Shown: positions 34,731-44,887 of the stretch, one piece after another
Numbering within the stretch: the stretch's first letter is position 1
Layout of the letters: each line of letters begins with the position of its first letter
Assembly (NCBI GenBank): GCA_023151115.1
Contig: JAKLJP010000049.1
Coordinates: forward strand, 1 to 51,201
Direction of reading: 5' to 3'
Length of the DNA: 51,201 nt
Source of the DNA: Anaerolineae bacterium
Lineage (GTDB): Bacteria; Chloroflexota; Anaerolineae; 4572-78; J111
Notes under the pieces: model-generated
What the model was told of the DNA's origin: nothing
What the model saw: only the letters and a program-made list of their open reading frames with translations
The model's database searches: none
Translations under genes and position numbers: made by a program

Positions 34731-35921
34731 TTGATTAGCTCAGATGATGACAAAATGATGACAATGGCAGAGCTGCTAGCCCAGCAAGAAAATTTGGTCC
34801 GGGTGGTCAAGCCGGGCGAAATTGTCAAAGGGGTTGTAGCGCGCAAACGATCAACCGAGATTTTGGTTGATGTTGGCGCGAAATCTGAAGGAATGGTTGA
34901 TCCCAAAGATTTAGCTAACCTCAGTCCGGAAGAACTGGACCAGATTAAAGTTGGCGATACGATTCCTGTCTATGTCGTCAGCATCGAAAATGATCAAGAG
35001 GAAGTCCATATCATCCTTTCGCTCAGCCAGGCCAGAGTGGAAAAGGATTGGGAGGAAGCCGAGCGTATTTTTGCCGCCAAAGAAACCATCGAGAGTACCG
35101 TTATTGGCAACAATAAAGGCGGCCTGATTGTAAATTTTGGCCAAGTACGCGGGTTTGTGCCCGGTTCGCAGTTAGTCAACGCCCAGTTTGGCGGCCCCAA
35201 CAAGCCCGAACGCTGGAACCAGTTGATGGGCGAAAAGCTGCAACTCAAGATTATCGAGGTGGACCGTGAGCGCAACCGCCTGATTTTGTCGGAACGCGCT
35301 GCCGCCGAAGAAGCCCGCAAGAACAAAGCCAACATCATGGTAGATTTGACCGAGGGCGATGTTCGCACCGGGCGGGTAACCAGCTTGGCCGACTTCGGCG
35401 CGTTTGTAGATATCGGCGGCGTTGACGGGCTGATCCACCTGTCAGAGTTAGCCTGGACTCGCATTTCGCATCCCCGCGAAGTTTTAAAAGTCGGCGATGA
35501 AGTCAAAGTTTATATCCTCAGCGTTGATCTCGATCAGCAGCGGGTGGCCTTAAGCCTCAAACGTCTCCAGCCGGAACCGTGGAGCCAGGTTTTTGATTAC
35601 TACGAGATCAACCAGATTGTGGACGCCGTTGTCACCAAGCTGACCAATTTTGGCGCTTTTGCCCGCATTGATGATCGGATTGAAGGGCTGATCCACATCT
35701 CTGAACTTTCGGACAAAAACATCACCCACCCCCGGGAGGTTGTGTCTGAAGGTCAAGCCATCAAGGTGCGTATCATCCATATTGACCCCGATAGACGGCG
35801 GATGGGCCTGAGTATGAAGCAGGTCGAAGACAAAGAAAACTGGGCTGCTTATAAAGAGAGCAGCGCCGGCGACACCAGCGAACCCGGTTCCGAAGAAGAC
35901 AAAGAAACGATCGAAGCATAA
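34731..35921 (+). CDS. rpsA: Ribosomal protein S1-type RNA-binding protein
   Basis: 396 residues with four S1 domains, at about 23-90 (GEIVKGVVARKRSTEILVDVG), 108-180, 195-265 (GRVTSLADFGAFVDIGGVDGLIHLSELAW) and 280-350 (TKLTNFGAFARIDDRIEGLIHISELSD). A TTG start at 34731 is preferred, as GGGGAGAGAG lies about 6 bp upstream; an ATG at 34755 is the alternative. Short S1 proteins with four domains are common in this kind of bacterium. It probably helps mRNA binding by the 30S subunit. Confidence 0.85.
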   Translation: MISSDDDKMMTMAELLAQQENLVRVVKPGEIVKGVVARKRSTEILVDVGAKSEGMVDPKDLANLSPEELDQIKVGDTIPVYVVSIENDQEEVHIILSLSQARVEKDWEEAERIFAAKETIESTVIGNNKGGLIVNFGQVRGFVPGSQLVNAQFGGPNKPERWNQLMGEKLQLKIIEVDRERNRLILSERAAAEEARKNKANIMVDLTEGDVRTGRVTSLADFGAFVDIGGVDGLIHLSELAWTRISHPREVLKVGDEVKVYILSVDLDQQRVALSLKRLQPEPWSQVFDYYEINQIVDAVVTKLTNFGAFARIDDRIEGLIHISELSDKNITHPREVVSEGQAIKVRIIHIDPDRRRMGLSMKQVEDKENWAAYKESSAGDTSEPGSEEDKETIEA

Positions 35922-35950
35922 AATCGGGAAAATGGGTATTTTCCCGATTT
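35921..35950 (+). terminator. Hairpin at the end of the S1 gene
   Basis: AAATCGGGAAAAT and ATTTTCCCGATTT give a perfect 13-bp stem with a 4-nt loop. It overlaps the last base of the stop codon. Confidence 0.75.
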
Positions 35951-36024
35951 GTGTCTCGCTCGCTTTCGTCATATTAAACTATTGTTACAAAGCTTTATGC
36001 AGGACTAATTAAGGAATTAATTAC

Positions 36025-38511
36025 ATGGCTGACAAATTTGATCGTTTTACCAAGCGCGCGCGCCGGGTTTTGACTCTGGCTCAGGAAGAAGCGCAACGCC
36101 TCAACCACAACTACATCGGCACCGAGCATCTTCTGTTGGGACTGGTAAGAGAAGAAAACGGCGTGGCCGTTAGGGTTCTGCGCGATTTAGGCGTGGACCC
36201 GAAACAAGTCCGGGAGCGGGTAGAACGGACCGTTGGCCGCGGCCAGCGGGCAATGTATGGTAAGTTAAGTTTGACCCCCCGCACCAAACGAGTCATCGAA
36301 CTGGCGGTGGATGAAGCCCGCCGGCTGGGTCATCATTACATCGGCACCGAGCACCTGCTTCTGGGTCTGGTGCGAGCCGGTGAGGGCGTGGCCGTAGATG
36401 TGCTGAAAGGACTGGGCGTGGGCCTGGATAAGGTTCGCTCTCAAACAGCACGGGTGATGATGGAAAGTTCGGCTCAATCCGCCACCTCAAGCCCAGCCCG
36501 CGAATCAAAAGGTACGCCCCTGGTGGACCAGCTTGGTACCGACCTGACGGCTCAGGCTGAAGCCGGTAAATTAGATCCGGTAGTGGGCCGCAAGAACGAA
36601 ATCGAACGCGTTATTCAAATTCTTTCTCGCCGCACCAAAAATAACCCGGCGCTCATCGGCGAGCCGGGCGTGGGCAAAACCGCCATCGTCGAGGGGTTGG
36701 CCCAACGAATTGTCAACAATCAAGCCCCCGATACTCTGCTGGGCAAACGGGTGGTGATGTTGGATGTCGGCTCGTTGGTAGCCGGAACGATGTATCGCGG
36801 CCAGTTTGAAGAGCGCCTGAAACGAGTCATTGAAGAAATCAAAGAATCCGGCGCGATTCTCTTTATTGATGAGCTGCACATGCTGGTTGGGGCCGGCTCT
36901 GCCGGTAGTTCCGTTGACGCGGCTAATATTCTCAAACCGGCCCTGGCCCGCGGCGAATTGCAGTGTATCGGCGCGACCACACTGGATGAATATCGCAAAA
37001 ATATCGAGGGCGACGCCGCCCTGGAACGCCGTTTCCAATCGGTCATGGTGGATGAACCCAGCATCGAAGAAACGATTGAGATTCTCAAAGGCATCCGCAG
37101 CCGCTACGAAGCGCACCATAACCTGGAAATTACCGACGAAGCTCTCACCGCCGCCGCCCATCTGGCCGCCCGCTATGTGCCGGATCGCTTTATGCCGGAT
37201 AAAGCCATTGACTTGATTGACGAAGCTTCGGCCCGCGTGCGGCTGTACAAAGTCCCGTTCGCCTCCGAGCTGACCGATAAAGTCGTGGAGATGCGCGACC
37301 TACCCTCGGAGCGAGAACCCTCCTTTTCTTCGTCACGCTATGAAGATATGGCTCGCTTGCGCGGCGGGGAGGATTTGACCGACGCACTAGATGATTTGGA
37401 CCTGGATTTTGAGGAGCCGGCGCTGGAAAAGCCCAAAGTTATGGAAGAGGATATTGCCGAGGTCGTCTCCATGTGGACCGGAATTCCGGTTCGCCGATTG
37501 GCGACGGAAGAGAAAGAGCGGCTGCTCCAGATGGAAGCCGCGCTGCACAAGCGTGTCGTGGGGCAGCATGAAGCCATCGAGGCGATTTCAAAGGCGGTGC
37601 GCCGGGCGCGAGCTGGGTTAAAAGACCCCAAACGGCCCATCGGCACTTTTATCTTCTTGGGGCCGACGGGCGTGGGCAAAACCGAATTGGCTAAAGCCCT
37701 GGCCGAGTTTATGTTCGGCAGCGAAGATGCTTTGATTAAACTTGACATGAGCGAGTTTATGGAACGGCACAACGTGGCCCGCCTGGTTGGTTCACCGCCC
37801 GGTTATGTGGGCTACGAGGAAGGCGGCCAACTGACCGAAGCCGTCCGCCGCCGCCCGTACAGCGTGATTTTGTTTGATGAGATTGAAAAAGCGCACCCGG
37901 AAGCCTTCAACACCCTGCTGCAAATCATGGAAGACGGCCATCTGAGTGACGCCAAAGGCAAAAAAGTTAATTTCCGCAATACCATTCTCATTCTGACCTC
38001 TAATGTGGGTGCAGACCTGATCAAACGCGAAACCAGTCTGGGCTTTGGGGTTAAAAAGGATGAGAAAATCGGCGAAAATGATGCCTATCAGAAGATGCGT
38101 AAAAAGGTTGTCAGCGAGATGGAGCGCATGTTCCGGCCCGAATTTCGTAACCGGCTGGACGGCACCATTATCTTCCGGGCGTTGAGCCGGGAAGAAATCA
38201 CCCAAATTGTGGACTTGCTGATCAACCTGGTCCAGGAACGCTTGAAGGAGCAAGAACTGACCCTCAAAGTGACCGATGCGGTCAAGCACCTGATTGCCGA
38301 AGAAGGGTATGATCCCGACTTTGGGGCGCGTCCGCTGCGCCGGGTCATTCAGGCCAAGATTGAAGATGCGTTGTCTGAGGGTATTCTGGCCGGTGATTTT
38401 GCCCTGGGCGACACTGTCCAGGCGGAAGTTGAGGAGGGCAAAATTGTCTTCAAGGTTTTGCATGCGGGTAATCAGGAGCCGGCTGAAAAGCTTTCGGCCC
38501 CGGTGGTTTAA
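36025..38511 (+). CDS. clpC: Clp protease ATPase subunit ClpC
   Basis: 828 residues: two Clp N repeats (about 1-140; [14 protein letters not shown] and [14 protein letters not shown]), first AAA+ domain (Walker A GEPGVGKT), middle region, second AAA+ domain (GPTGVGKT) and a C-terminal helical lid. The middle region (about 410-480) is rich in Asp/Glu and short of the usual coiled-coil/UVR pattern, so the adaptor interface may differ. It unfolds proteins for ClpP. AAGGAATTAATTAC precedes the ATG. Confidence 0.93.
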   Translation: MADKFDRFTKRARRVLTLAQEEAQRLNHNYIGTEHLLLGLVREENGVAVRVLRDLGVDPKQVRERVERTVGRGQRAMYGKLSLTPRTKRVIELAVDEARRLGHHYIGTEHLLLGLVRAGEGVAVDVLKGLGVGLDKVRSQTARVMMESSAQSATSSPARESKGTPLVDQLGTDLTAQAEAGKLDPVVGRKNEIERVIQILSRRTKNNPALIGEPGVGKTAIVEGLAQRIVNNQAPDTLLGKRVVMLDVGSLVAGTMYRGQFEERLKRVIEEIKESGAILFIDELHMLVGAGSAGSSVDAANILKPALARGELQCIGATTLDEYRKNIEGDAALERRFQSVMVDEPSIEETIEILKGIRSRYEAHHNLEITDEALTAAAHLAARYVPDRFMPDKAIDLIDEASARVRLYKVPFASELTDKVVEMRDLPSEREPSFSSSRYEDMARLRGGEDLTDALDDLDLDFEEPALEKPKVMEEDIAEVVSMWTGIPVRRLATEEKERLLQMEAALHKRVVGQHEAIEAISKAVRRARAGLKDPKRPIGTFIFLGPTGVGKTELAKALAEFMFGSEDALIKLDMSEFMERHNVARLVGSPPGYVGYEEGGQLTEAVRRRPYSVILFDEIEKAHPEAFNTLLQIMEDGHLSDAKGKKVNFRNTILILTSNVGADLIKRETSLGFGVKKDEKIGENDAYQKMRKKVVSEMERMFRPEFRNRLDGTIIFRALSREEITQIVDLLINLVQERLKEQELTLKVTDAVKHLIAEEGYDPDFGARPLRRVIQAKIEDALSEGILAGDFALGDTVQAEVEEGKIVFKVLHAGNQEPAEKLSAPVV

Positions 38512-38544
38512 GACGTGACTGCCGCTAAAAAATAATAAAAATGG

Positions 38545-38577
38545 AACAGGCTCTACGTTAGGTAGAGCCTGTTTTTT
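38545..38577 (+). terminator. Rho-independent terminator after clpC
   Basis: AACAGGCTCTAC-GTTAG-GTAGAGCCTGTT then TTTTT, a strong stem with T run. Confidence 0.93.
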
Positions 38578-38610
38578 ATGAGACAGGTCAATGTGAGCTA
38601 TAGCTCATCG

Positions 38611-38659
38611 GAGATTTCTCCCCGCTGTGTGGGTCGAAATGACAGGACTGAGCAGTTAC
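38611..38659. repeat. Half copy of the 5.4-kb MITE-like element
   Basis: GAGATTTCTCCCC...GGTCGAAATGACAGGACTGAGCAGTTAC matches the right arm and right end of the element at 5381-5494. The left half is absent. Confidence 0.6.
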
Positions 38660-38661
38660 TT

Positions 38662-39051
38662 TTAACCGTAGCTTTCTTGGGGATGCTTTTTCACCTGGCT
38701 GTAGATGGTGTCAATCAAGTGACTGGAGCTAAAAGGTTTGGTCAAGTAGGCACTGGCGCCCATTGCCGTGGCCCTGGCGGCTTCTTCTTCCTGGCCCAAA
38801 GCTGTCACTACAATAATGGGGATATCCCGCGTTTGCGGGTCTTCTTTAGCAGCCGCCAAAAACTCATGCCCATCCATCAGCGGCATAGAAATATCACAGG
38901 TTACCACATCAGGCTTTTTCTCTTTGAGAAGACGTAGACCTTGCAAGCCGTCGGGGGCTTCCAGGGTAATAAAGCCCGCCTGTTCAAGCATTCTGGCAAC
39001 CAAGCGACGAATGTGGACAGCATCATCAATGATTAAAACGGTTACTGGCAC
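38662..39051 (-). CDS. CheY-like single-domain response regulator
   Basis: 129 residues of receiver only: VLIIDDAVHIRRLVARML acidic pocket, D in VVTCDISMPLMDGHEF as phospho-acceptor, and a Lys in YLTKPFSS. The start is a GTG with no strong ribosome site. It follows the two STAS genes and the phosphatase on the same strand, so it probably feeds a signal into that partner-switching module. A histidine kinase partner is not in the window. Confidence 0.85.
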   Translation of the reverse strand: MPVTVLIIDDAVHIRRLVARMLEQAGFITLEAPDGLQGLRLLKEKKPDVVTCDISMPLMDGHEFLAAAKEDPQTRDIPIIVVTALGQEEEAARATAMGASAYLTKPFSSSHLIDTIYSQVKKHPQESYG

Positions 39052-39065
39052 GGATAGAAACCACT

Positions 39066-39404
39066 TTAGGGTAAATTTTGTCGGGCTGCTTCTGGAGTAG
39101 GGTAGATGGGAAAAACCCGATCAAGCATTGTTAGCCGAAGCACTACCTGCACTTTTTCTTGAACACCACTAAGAGCGAGGTTTCCCCCCTTTTCACGCAC
39201 CAATCGCAGCCCTGAAACTAGTGAGGATAGCCCTGAACTATCCATAAATGGCACCTCTTGCATATCAATCACAATTTTGAGATGGCCTTCCGCAATGAGG
39301 TCGTTTAAGTCGGCCTTAACGGCAGGACAAGTATAGGCATCGAGTCGGCCCTCAAGACGAACCACCGTCCAATTTGGGGGCAGGGCTTGGTGCATAATCT
39401 CCAT
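39066..39404 (-). CDS. STAS-domain anti-sigma factor antagonist (copy 1)
   Basis: 112 residues: VVRLEGRLDAYTCPAVKADLNDLI and VPFMDSSGLSSLVSGLRLV, where the first Ser of DSSGL is the usual phosphorylation site. RsbV/SpoIIAA-like. Between the CheY-like gene and a second STAS gene; the latter is 20 bp upstream. Confidence 0.88.
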   Translation of the reverse strand: MEIMHQALPPNWTVVRLEGRLDAYTCPAVKADLNDLIAEGHLKIVIDMQEVPFMDSSGLSSLVSGLRLVREKGGNLALSGVQEKVQVVLRLTMLDRVFPIYPTPEAARQNLP

Positions 39405-39424
39405 GTCAGGCTTGCCTTTCGGTT

Positions 39425-39763
39425 TTAATTGAGGCTGTTCAGAGCGTCATCCACACTATCATGTATCTCAAACACACGATCAAACATGGTCAGTTCAAAC
39501 AGCAATCGCGCCTGTGACTGGGGAGAGGCCAGCTTTAAGTTGGCGGCCTCACCGCCCAGGGTTTTTAACCCCGATACCAGCGCCGCCAGACCAGAACTAT
39601 CAATAAAGGGAACCTCTTGCAGATCAACCACCACCGTGGTCACCCCCTGATCAACCAGATTTCTAAAGGCTTGCTTGGCTTCCTCAGCAGAACGAGCGTT
39701 TAACGCTCCATTCAGAGAGACAATGCTCATGGTCGGGGATACGGATTTGTACGAAATTTCCAT
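39425..39763 (-). CDS. STAS-domain anti-sigma factor antagonist (copy 2)
   Basis: 112 residues with the same fold (IVSLNGALNARSAEEAKQAFRNLV; VPFIDSSGLAALVSGLKTLGG). Clearly a paralogue of copy 1. Phosphorylation at DSSGL should be removed by the SpoIIE-type phosphatase upstream. The 190-bp gap to that gene holds a weak hairpin (39838-39873) and no gene. Confidence 0.88.
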   Translation of the reverse strand: MEISYKSVSPTMSIVSLNGALNARSAEEAKQAFRNLVDQGVTTVVVDLQEVPFIDSSGLAALVSGLKTLGGEAANLKLASPQSQARLLFELTMFDRVFEIHDSVDDALNSLN

Positions 39764-39955
39764 AAAATCTACTCCTGATGCATTTGCATGATAAAGTGAG
39801 TATTTAGCTTACTTATTTGAAGCTTAGACGCTTCGGGTGGAGATTTTTAATCTCTAAATCTTCAATCTCCTGACAAATATAAAGTTATTTCTGGACAGCT
39901 ACTTCATCCCTATTGTAATCGCTAAAGAAATAGAACGCAATTTACACAGGGTATG

Positions 39956-42013
39956 TCAAGTACTTTGGATATATTTTTCCAGATGCCAATGGTTGCCCCG
40001 CTCCGGATGTCGATCATAAGTGACCACGTCCATAATTTGCCGGACAATACGCAAGCCGTATCCCCCCTCAATCAGTTGATGAGGATTGATGATGGGTTCA
40101 GGAATAGTGACCGGATCAAAGCTGGCCCCAGTATCATAAAAGTCCAGATACACAGCTTGCTGCAACAAGGTAATCCGGCCGGTGATCTCGCCTTTTTGGT
40201 TAGCATAGGCATGCTGGATAATATTGGTGCAAATTTCAGAAATAGCCAGTTCTATCAGATAGATGAAATCGTTGGCCGCCGAACCCGAAGGCAACGTTGG
40301 CAACTGGCGGCAGGTATGGGTAATTTCTTGAGAAATTTCGGTCAGGTATCTGGTATCGGCAGGATACTTAAAATCTACGGTTCTAATAACGGCTCCGGCA
40401 GTTTTTGGAATAATGGTCGCCAATTGGGGCAGCATTTTGACCACCAACAGCGTAGCGTCGTCCCGGCTCAACGAGTCCTGCCGAAACTGAGCAATTGCCG
40501 TTTGAATCTGCTGCTGTAACGTCTCAGGGGACTCCTGAGCATTGATTTCAACTAATTGAATGAGCCGGTCCAGACCAAAAAACTCGCCATCTGGGGCTTG
40601 GGCTTCGGTGATGCCGTCGGTATAGAAGAGGAGGGTATCGCCAGGTTTTAAGGCTATGGACCGGGTCGACTCGCCCCGGTAAAATATGCCAATGGGGGGT
40701 GAAGTGGCTTTTAATTGGTCAATGGTTTGCGTTTCGGCCCGCCAGAGAAGGGCCGGGGTGTGACCGGCGCTGGCATAACTAAGCGTACCGGCAAAGGGGT
40801 CAATCGTGGCCACAAAAGCCGTCACAAAAGAGTCGGCCCGGCCTAGATCATGATACAAAACATTGTTGGCTTGATGGATAATGGTATGAGGCAGGTCGCC
40901 CCGAATGGCCTCGACCCGCAGTATGGTCCGGGTAACAGAGGTAAGCATGGCTGCCGGAATACCTTTACCGGCCACATCGCCAATGATGACCGTAAGCTGC
41001 CGGTCACCAACGGTGATAAAATCATAAAAATCGCCTCCTACCTCCGAAGCCGGAATAGATACCACCGCCATTGTTAAGCCACTCAACTGGGGCAACTGCG
41101 TGGGCAGCAAGCTCTCCTGGATTTCGGCGGCAATTTCCAGTTCGCGGCTCAAACGTTCTTCGACAATCAAACGTTGGTGGACCAGAAAATTCTTAATAAT
41201 GGAAGCTACTTGCTGGGCCAGGGCAGCCAGTAATTTGGCGTCGCCGGCGGTAAAATTTTTATTGGTCTTATTGATCAAGCCCAGCGCGGCCTGACAATCT
41301 TCATCGGTAATTAACAGAGGGGTAACTAAAAGTGTTTCCACCGGGGCTGGCGCTTCGGGCCAAATCTGGCGGCAGGCCGTCATATCATTACAAAGCACCA
41401 AATGGTTAGCCCAGATCAAATTCTCCAGGAGGGATTCTCGACAAAGCTGAGGCTCGATCCGGTGAGTTCCGCCGGTGACACAATCAAACGCATCGGACCG
41501 CCGTAACAGAATAAAACTGTCCTCGGTGTTAACTACCTGTTGGATTTCCTGAAGAATGGATTTGAGCGCCGCCAGCAGGTCGGAGGTAAAAGCCAGATTT
41601 TGAGTGACCCGGTAAATCAACTCCAGTTGGTTCCAGGCCCCAATCAACTCATCGGTCATACCTTGGAGCGCTTCTGCCTCTACAAAACGAGCCACCAGGG
41701 TTTTAGCGCCCCAGCTTAACAGAGGAAGGTCTTTTTCGGCGGCATTCAGGGCCAGCAGATAGCCAAAAGCCTGCTGTCCATCGAAAAGAGGCACAGCCAG
41801 CAACTTTTGGTTAACATAGGTAACAAAAGTGGGTTTATCGGGCGAGAGCTGAGGAAAAATCTCAGGCCAGGCGATCTGGTGCATCCCGTTGGTGTGGGTC
41901 AACAGTTCCCCGGCCTGGGAAAGCGCAAAAAGATTGCTGCCGGAAATCTGGCGCCACTGCTGCACAAACTCATGCAATAAATTAAGTCCGGTTGCGTTCA
42001 ATTTTGGCATCAA
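39956..42013 (-). CDS. GAF-PP2C (SpoIIE) phosphatase with C-terminal RsbW-like ATPase
   Basis: 685 residues. A GAF-like sensor spans about 130-290, a PP2C/SpoIIE domain about 300-540 (IPASEVGGDFYDFITVGDRQLTVIIGDVAGKGIPAAMLTS; DTLLFYTDGITEAQAPDG), and a HATPase_c domain about 560-685 (LAISEICTNIIQHAYANQ; GGYGLRIVRQIMDVVTYDR). Phosphatase and anti-sigma-type kinase are thus in one chain, which would let it both dephosphorylate and phosphorylate STAS partners. The N-terminal 120 residues are less clear. Signal unknown. Confidence 0.85.
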   Translation of the reverse strand: MMPKLNATGLNLLHEFVQQWRQISGSNLFALSQAGELLTHTNGMHQIAWPEIFPQLSPDKPTFVTYVNQKLLAVPLFDGQQAFGYLLALNAAEKDLPLLSWGAKTLVARFVEAEALQGMTDELIGAWNQLELIYRVTQNLAFTSDLLAALKSILQEIQQVVNTEDSFILLRRSDAFDCVTGGTHRIEPQLCRESLLENLIWANHLVLCNDMTACRQIWPEAPAPVETLLVTPLLITDEDCQAALGLINKTNKNFTAGDAKLLAALAQQVASIIKNFLVHQRLIVEERLSRELEIAAEIQESLLPTQLPQLSGLTMAVVSIPASEVGGDFYDFITVGDRQLTVIIGDVAGKGIPAAMLTSVTRTILRVEAIRGDLPHTIIHQANNVLYHDLGRADSFVTAFVATIDPFAGTLSYASAGHTPALLWRAETQTIDQLKATSPPIGIFYRGESTRSIALKPGDTLLFYTDGITEAQAPDGEFFGLDRLIQLVEINAQESPETLQQQIQTAIAQFRQDSLSRDDATLLVVKMLPQLATIIPKTAGAVIRTVDFKYPADTRYLTEISQEITHTCRQLPTLPSGSAANDFIYLIELAISEICTNIIQHAYANQKGEITGRITLLQQAVYLDFYDTGASFDPVTIPEPIINPHQLIEGGYGLRIVRQIMDVVTYDRHPERGNHWHLEKYIQST

Positions 42014-42226
42014 ACTGATCTACCCTGTTCAGATTGTCCACATAATCCAATTATACCACAATTTAGAACGTGTGTCGCAGGCAAATTTATTTATTTAGCC
42101 AACCCTATGCTATAATAGGCCCTTGTTGCTTAACAGCGAAATCAGTAAACTATTATTGCTCACTGATTACTATTTCAGAGGAGTGTTCACGAGCCAGAGC
42201 ACGCCACCGATGATGAAAATGGAGGC

Positions 42227-42264
42227 CAAAGCTTGCTTTGCTTTTTTGGCAAACCAAGGTTTGC
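42227..42264. repeat. Tandem small hairpins in the lgt leader
   Basis: CAAAGC-TT-GCTTTG (42227-42240) and GCAAACC-AA-GGTTTGC (42249-42264) lie just before the lgt start. They could be a leader structure. Nothing else is visible in 42014-42226. Confidence 0.4.
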
Positions 42265-42292
42265 ACTCCGGTCTATTTTCGAAGGAGAAGTT

Positions 42293-43222
42293 ATGCCCTC
42301 CCCGGCAGACCCCACTTTATTTCAAGCAGGCCCTTTTGTTGTGCGCTGGTACGGGTTATTAATTGTAGCCGGCGCGCTGGCGGCGGCCTATATTGCCTCG
42401 ATAGAAGCCCGCCGCAAAAAAGAAGACCCGGATCATGCCTGGAATGTGCTGATTTGGTGTTTAATTCTGGGCATTATTGGCGCCCGGTTATATCACGTTC
42501 TCTCGTCTCCCGCCGGCGGCAGCCGGGGGTTCAGCTATTACTTTATTGAACAGCCCTTTACCACGATTACCCTCTTTGGGGTAGCCATCCCTTTTCCCAC
42601 CGCTTTGATGATCTGGCAGGGGGGCATTGGCATTTATGGTGCGCTGTTAGGCGGCATTTTGGCGGTCTTTATCTATGCCCGCCGCCACCACCTGAACTTT
42701 TGGCGCTGGCTTGATAATATTGCACCGGGGATGTTATTAGCCCAGGCCATTGGCCGCTGGGGCAACTTTTTCAACCAGGAACTTTATGGCCCACCCACCG
42801 ATTTACCCTGGGCCATTACCATCACCAACGCCAACCAGCGCATCCCGCCTTACAATGATTTGACCGCTTATCCCCTGGAAACAACCACCTTCCATCCGGT
42901 CTTCCTGTACGAGTCGCTTTGGAATTTGGTAGGGTTTGGCCTGCTCATGTGGATCGCCCGCAAATACGCTCATAAACTATTGGATGGCGACCTGCTCTCG
43001 TTGTATTTGATCTGGTACTCCACCGGGCGGATTCTCATCGAATTTTTACGCCCCGACGCCTGGACGCTTGGCGCTGTGCCTACAGCCCAAATTGTGGGTG
43101 CGGTCCTGATCCTGATTGGTCTGGGCCTGATGATCTACCGCCGCCGCAACCCGGCCCTGGCGACCAACCCCTTCACCCATCCTACCCCCCAACCCAAACG
43201 CCGCCGCCCGGCCCGCCCCTAA
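42293..43222 (+). CDS. lgt: Prolipoprotein diacylglyceryl transferase, copy 1
   Basis: 309 residues with seven helices. FVVRWYGLLIVAGALAAAYIA at the N-terminus and AIGRWGNFFNQELYGPPTDLPWAI match the Lgt signature, with conserved Arg and Asn. Where E. coli Lgt has the essential His of the FHGGLIG motif, this protein reads GIYGALLG, so the His is replaced by Tyr. Start ATG 42293 has GAAGGAG upstream. It attaches diacylglycerol to the lipobox Cys of lipoproteins such as PstS here. Paired with a second copy beyond the sulfatase-like gene. Confidence 0.88.
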   Translation: MPSPADPTLFQAGPFVVRWYGLLIVAGALAAAYIASIEARRKKEDPDHAWNVLIWCLILGIIGARLYHVLSSPAGGSRGFSYYFIEQPFTTITLFGVAIPFPTALMIWQGGIGIYGALLGGILAVFIYARRHHLNFWRWLDNIAPGMLLAQAIGRWGNFFNQELYGPPTDLPWAITITNANQRIPPYNDLTAYPLETTTFHPVFLYESLWNLVGFGLLMWIARKYAHKLLDGDLLSLYLIWYSTGRILIEFLRPDAWTLGAVPTAQIVGAVLILIGLGLMIYRRRNPALATNPFTHPTPQPKRRRPARP

Positions 43223-43237
43223 GGATATTCCTCTTCA

Positions 43238-44818
43238 ATGGTTAAAAAACAAACTCCTCATATAGTTTTACTGGTTTTAGATACACACCGGCGTGACCGG
43301 CTGACTACCTACGGCTACACCCGGCCCACTTCGCCCAACATTGACGCCTTTGCCCAACAGGCCACCGTATTTGAAAACGGCATCAGCCCGGCCCAATGGA
43401 CCATCCCGGCCCACACCTCTATTTTTACCGGCGAGTACCCCACCACCCACCAAACCCTTCAGGCTCACTCGACCCTTGACCACAGCTTTGATACGCTGGC
43501 CCACCTGTTACACCTCAACGGCTATCACACCGTTGGCTTTTGCAACAACCCCCTGGTCGGTATTTTGAACAATGGTTTAAAGCGGGGCTTCGATACCTTC
43601 TACAATTACAGCGGCGCGGTGCCCTCGGTGCCGCGCTCATCCAACCGGTTGCCCTGGCCGCTGGACGGCCTATGGGAGTGGTACACTCAACTTCTGCGCA
43701 AGGCTTCCTACCCGGTGCAAAATGTTTTTGCCCACTCAGAGTTTTGGTTCCGCCTGTTCATGCACCCGGCCTTTGTTTCGATGTGGACCTGGCTGGCTAA
43801 TTTTAAGGGCGATACGGCCAAAACCGTGCGGGATGTCCACGAATGTCTGAGCCGGGCGCAGACCAGTCCCACCGCCAAACCTCACTTTCTGTTCGTCAAC
43901 TTAATGCAGACTCACACCCCCTATACCCTGCCCGAAAGTTATATTAACCAGTTTGCGCCCTACTTTAAAGAAGATCGTGCCGTCCGTGACTTTGTGCGTA
44001 ACTACAACTCGCAGGCGTTTCGCTGGTTATTACCCCTGGAAGAACGTTTCAAGCCGATGGAGGCCAGAGTCCTCAGCGATCTGTACGATGCCGAGGTAGC
44101 TTATCAGGATCACCTGCTGGGCCAGTTGTTGGAGTTTTTGAGCCGCCAGGAGAATATCCTGACCATCATTGTGGCCGACCACGGTGAGGGCCTGGGCGAA
44201 CACAACTTTATGGGCCACTCTTTTGTCACCTATCAAGAACTGGTGCATGTGCCCCTCATCGTTAAATTTCCCGGCCCCAGGGCCGCCGGCCAGCGGATTG
44301 GCAAAACCGTATCAACCCGGCGCATCTTTCATACCATCCTTGACGCCGCCAAAGTTCATCCAACCGAGTCAACCTATCGCCCCGCCGGTGAAATAAAAGG
44401 GTTGAGCCTGGCGCGTACCGTACAAGGCTACGAGCCTGAACAGGAAACCGTTTTGGTCGAAGCCTATCCGCCGAATACCTTCCTGGGCATGATGGAAACC
44501 CACGTGCCCCGCATGATCGAAAGTTTTCACTGCCGGCTCAATCGCTGGGCCATCTACGATGCCGAAGATCGTTACAAACTGGTGCGAATTGCCGGAATTA
44601 AAGATGAACTGTATGATTTGCAGGCAGACCCACAAGAGGAAACTGATCTTGCGGCCACGCAGCCGGAGCGAGTCGCTCAACTTGTTAGCAAATTAGAAAA
44701 CAGCATCGCCAAAGCCGTTGCTCGCCGCCCGGCAAACTGGACGACTGCTCCGGCGCTTAACTTTGACGATGACGAAAATTTAAGAAAACAACTGCGGGCG
44801 TTAGGCTATATTGAGTAA
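43238..44818 (+). CDS. Sulfatase/alkaline-phosphatase-superfamily hydrolase with non-canonical nucleophile
   Basis: 526 residues. Metal-site motifs are present: VLLVLDTHRRDRL near the start, TIIVADHGEGLGEHNFMGH later. The catalytic position, Cys or Ser in C/S-x-P-S-R of true sulfatases, reads WTIPAHTSIFTG, so Thr is in the nucleophile place and no formylglycine would form. It may be a phosphodiesterase or phosphotransferase. No signal peptide. Lies 15 bp after lgt copy 1, and lgt copy 2 follows, so an envelope lipid role is plausible. Confidence 0.8.
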   Translation: MVKKQTPHIVLLVLDTHRRDRLTTYGYTRPTSPNIDAFAQQATVFENGISPAQWTIPAHTSIFTGEYPTTHQTLQAHSTLDHSFDTLAHLLHLNGYHTVGFCNNPLVGILNNGLKRGFDTFYNYSGAVPSVPRSSNRLPWPLDGLWEWYTQLLRKASYPVQNVFAHSEFWFRLFMHPAFVSMWTWLANFKGDTAKTVRDVHECLSRAQTSPTAKPHFLFVNLMQTHTPYTLPESYINQFAPYFKEDRAVRDFVRNYNSQAFRWLLPLEERFKPMEARVLSDLYDAEVAYQDHLLGQLLEFLSRQENILTIIVADHGEGLGEHNFMGHSFVTYQELVHVPLIVKFPGPRAAGQRIGKTVSTRRIFHTILDAAKVHPTESTYRPAGEIKGLSLARTVQGYEPEQETVLVEAYPPNTFLGMMETHVPRMIESFHCRLNRWAIYDAEDRYKLVRIAGIKDELYDLQADPQEETDLAATQPERVAQLVSKLENSIAKAVARRPANWTTAPALNFDDDENLRKQLRALGYIE

Positions 44819-44823
44819 AAAGT

Positions 44824-44858
44824 GGAAGGTTGATTTTTTTACTATTCTCCAACCTTCC
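44824..44858. repeat. Hairpin between sulfatase-like gene and lgt copy 2
   Basis: GGAAGGTTG and CAACCTTCC arms with a 17-nt T-rich loop; one of several similar intergenic hairpins in this window. Confidence 0.5.
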
Positions 44859-44887
44859 ATTCTTCCAATCTTTCTTGAGGTAAATTT

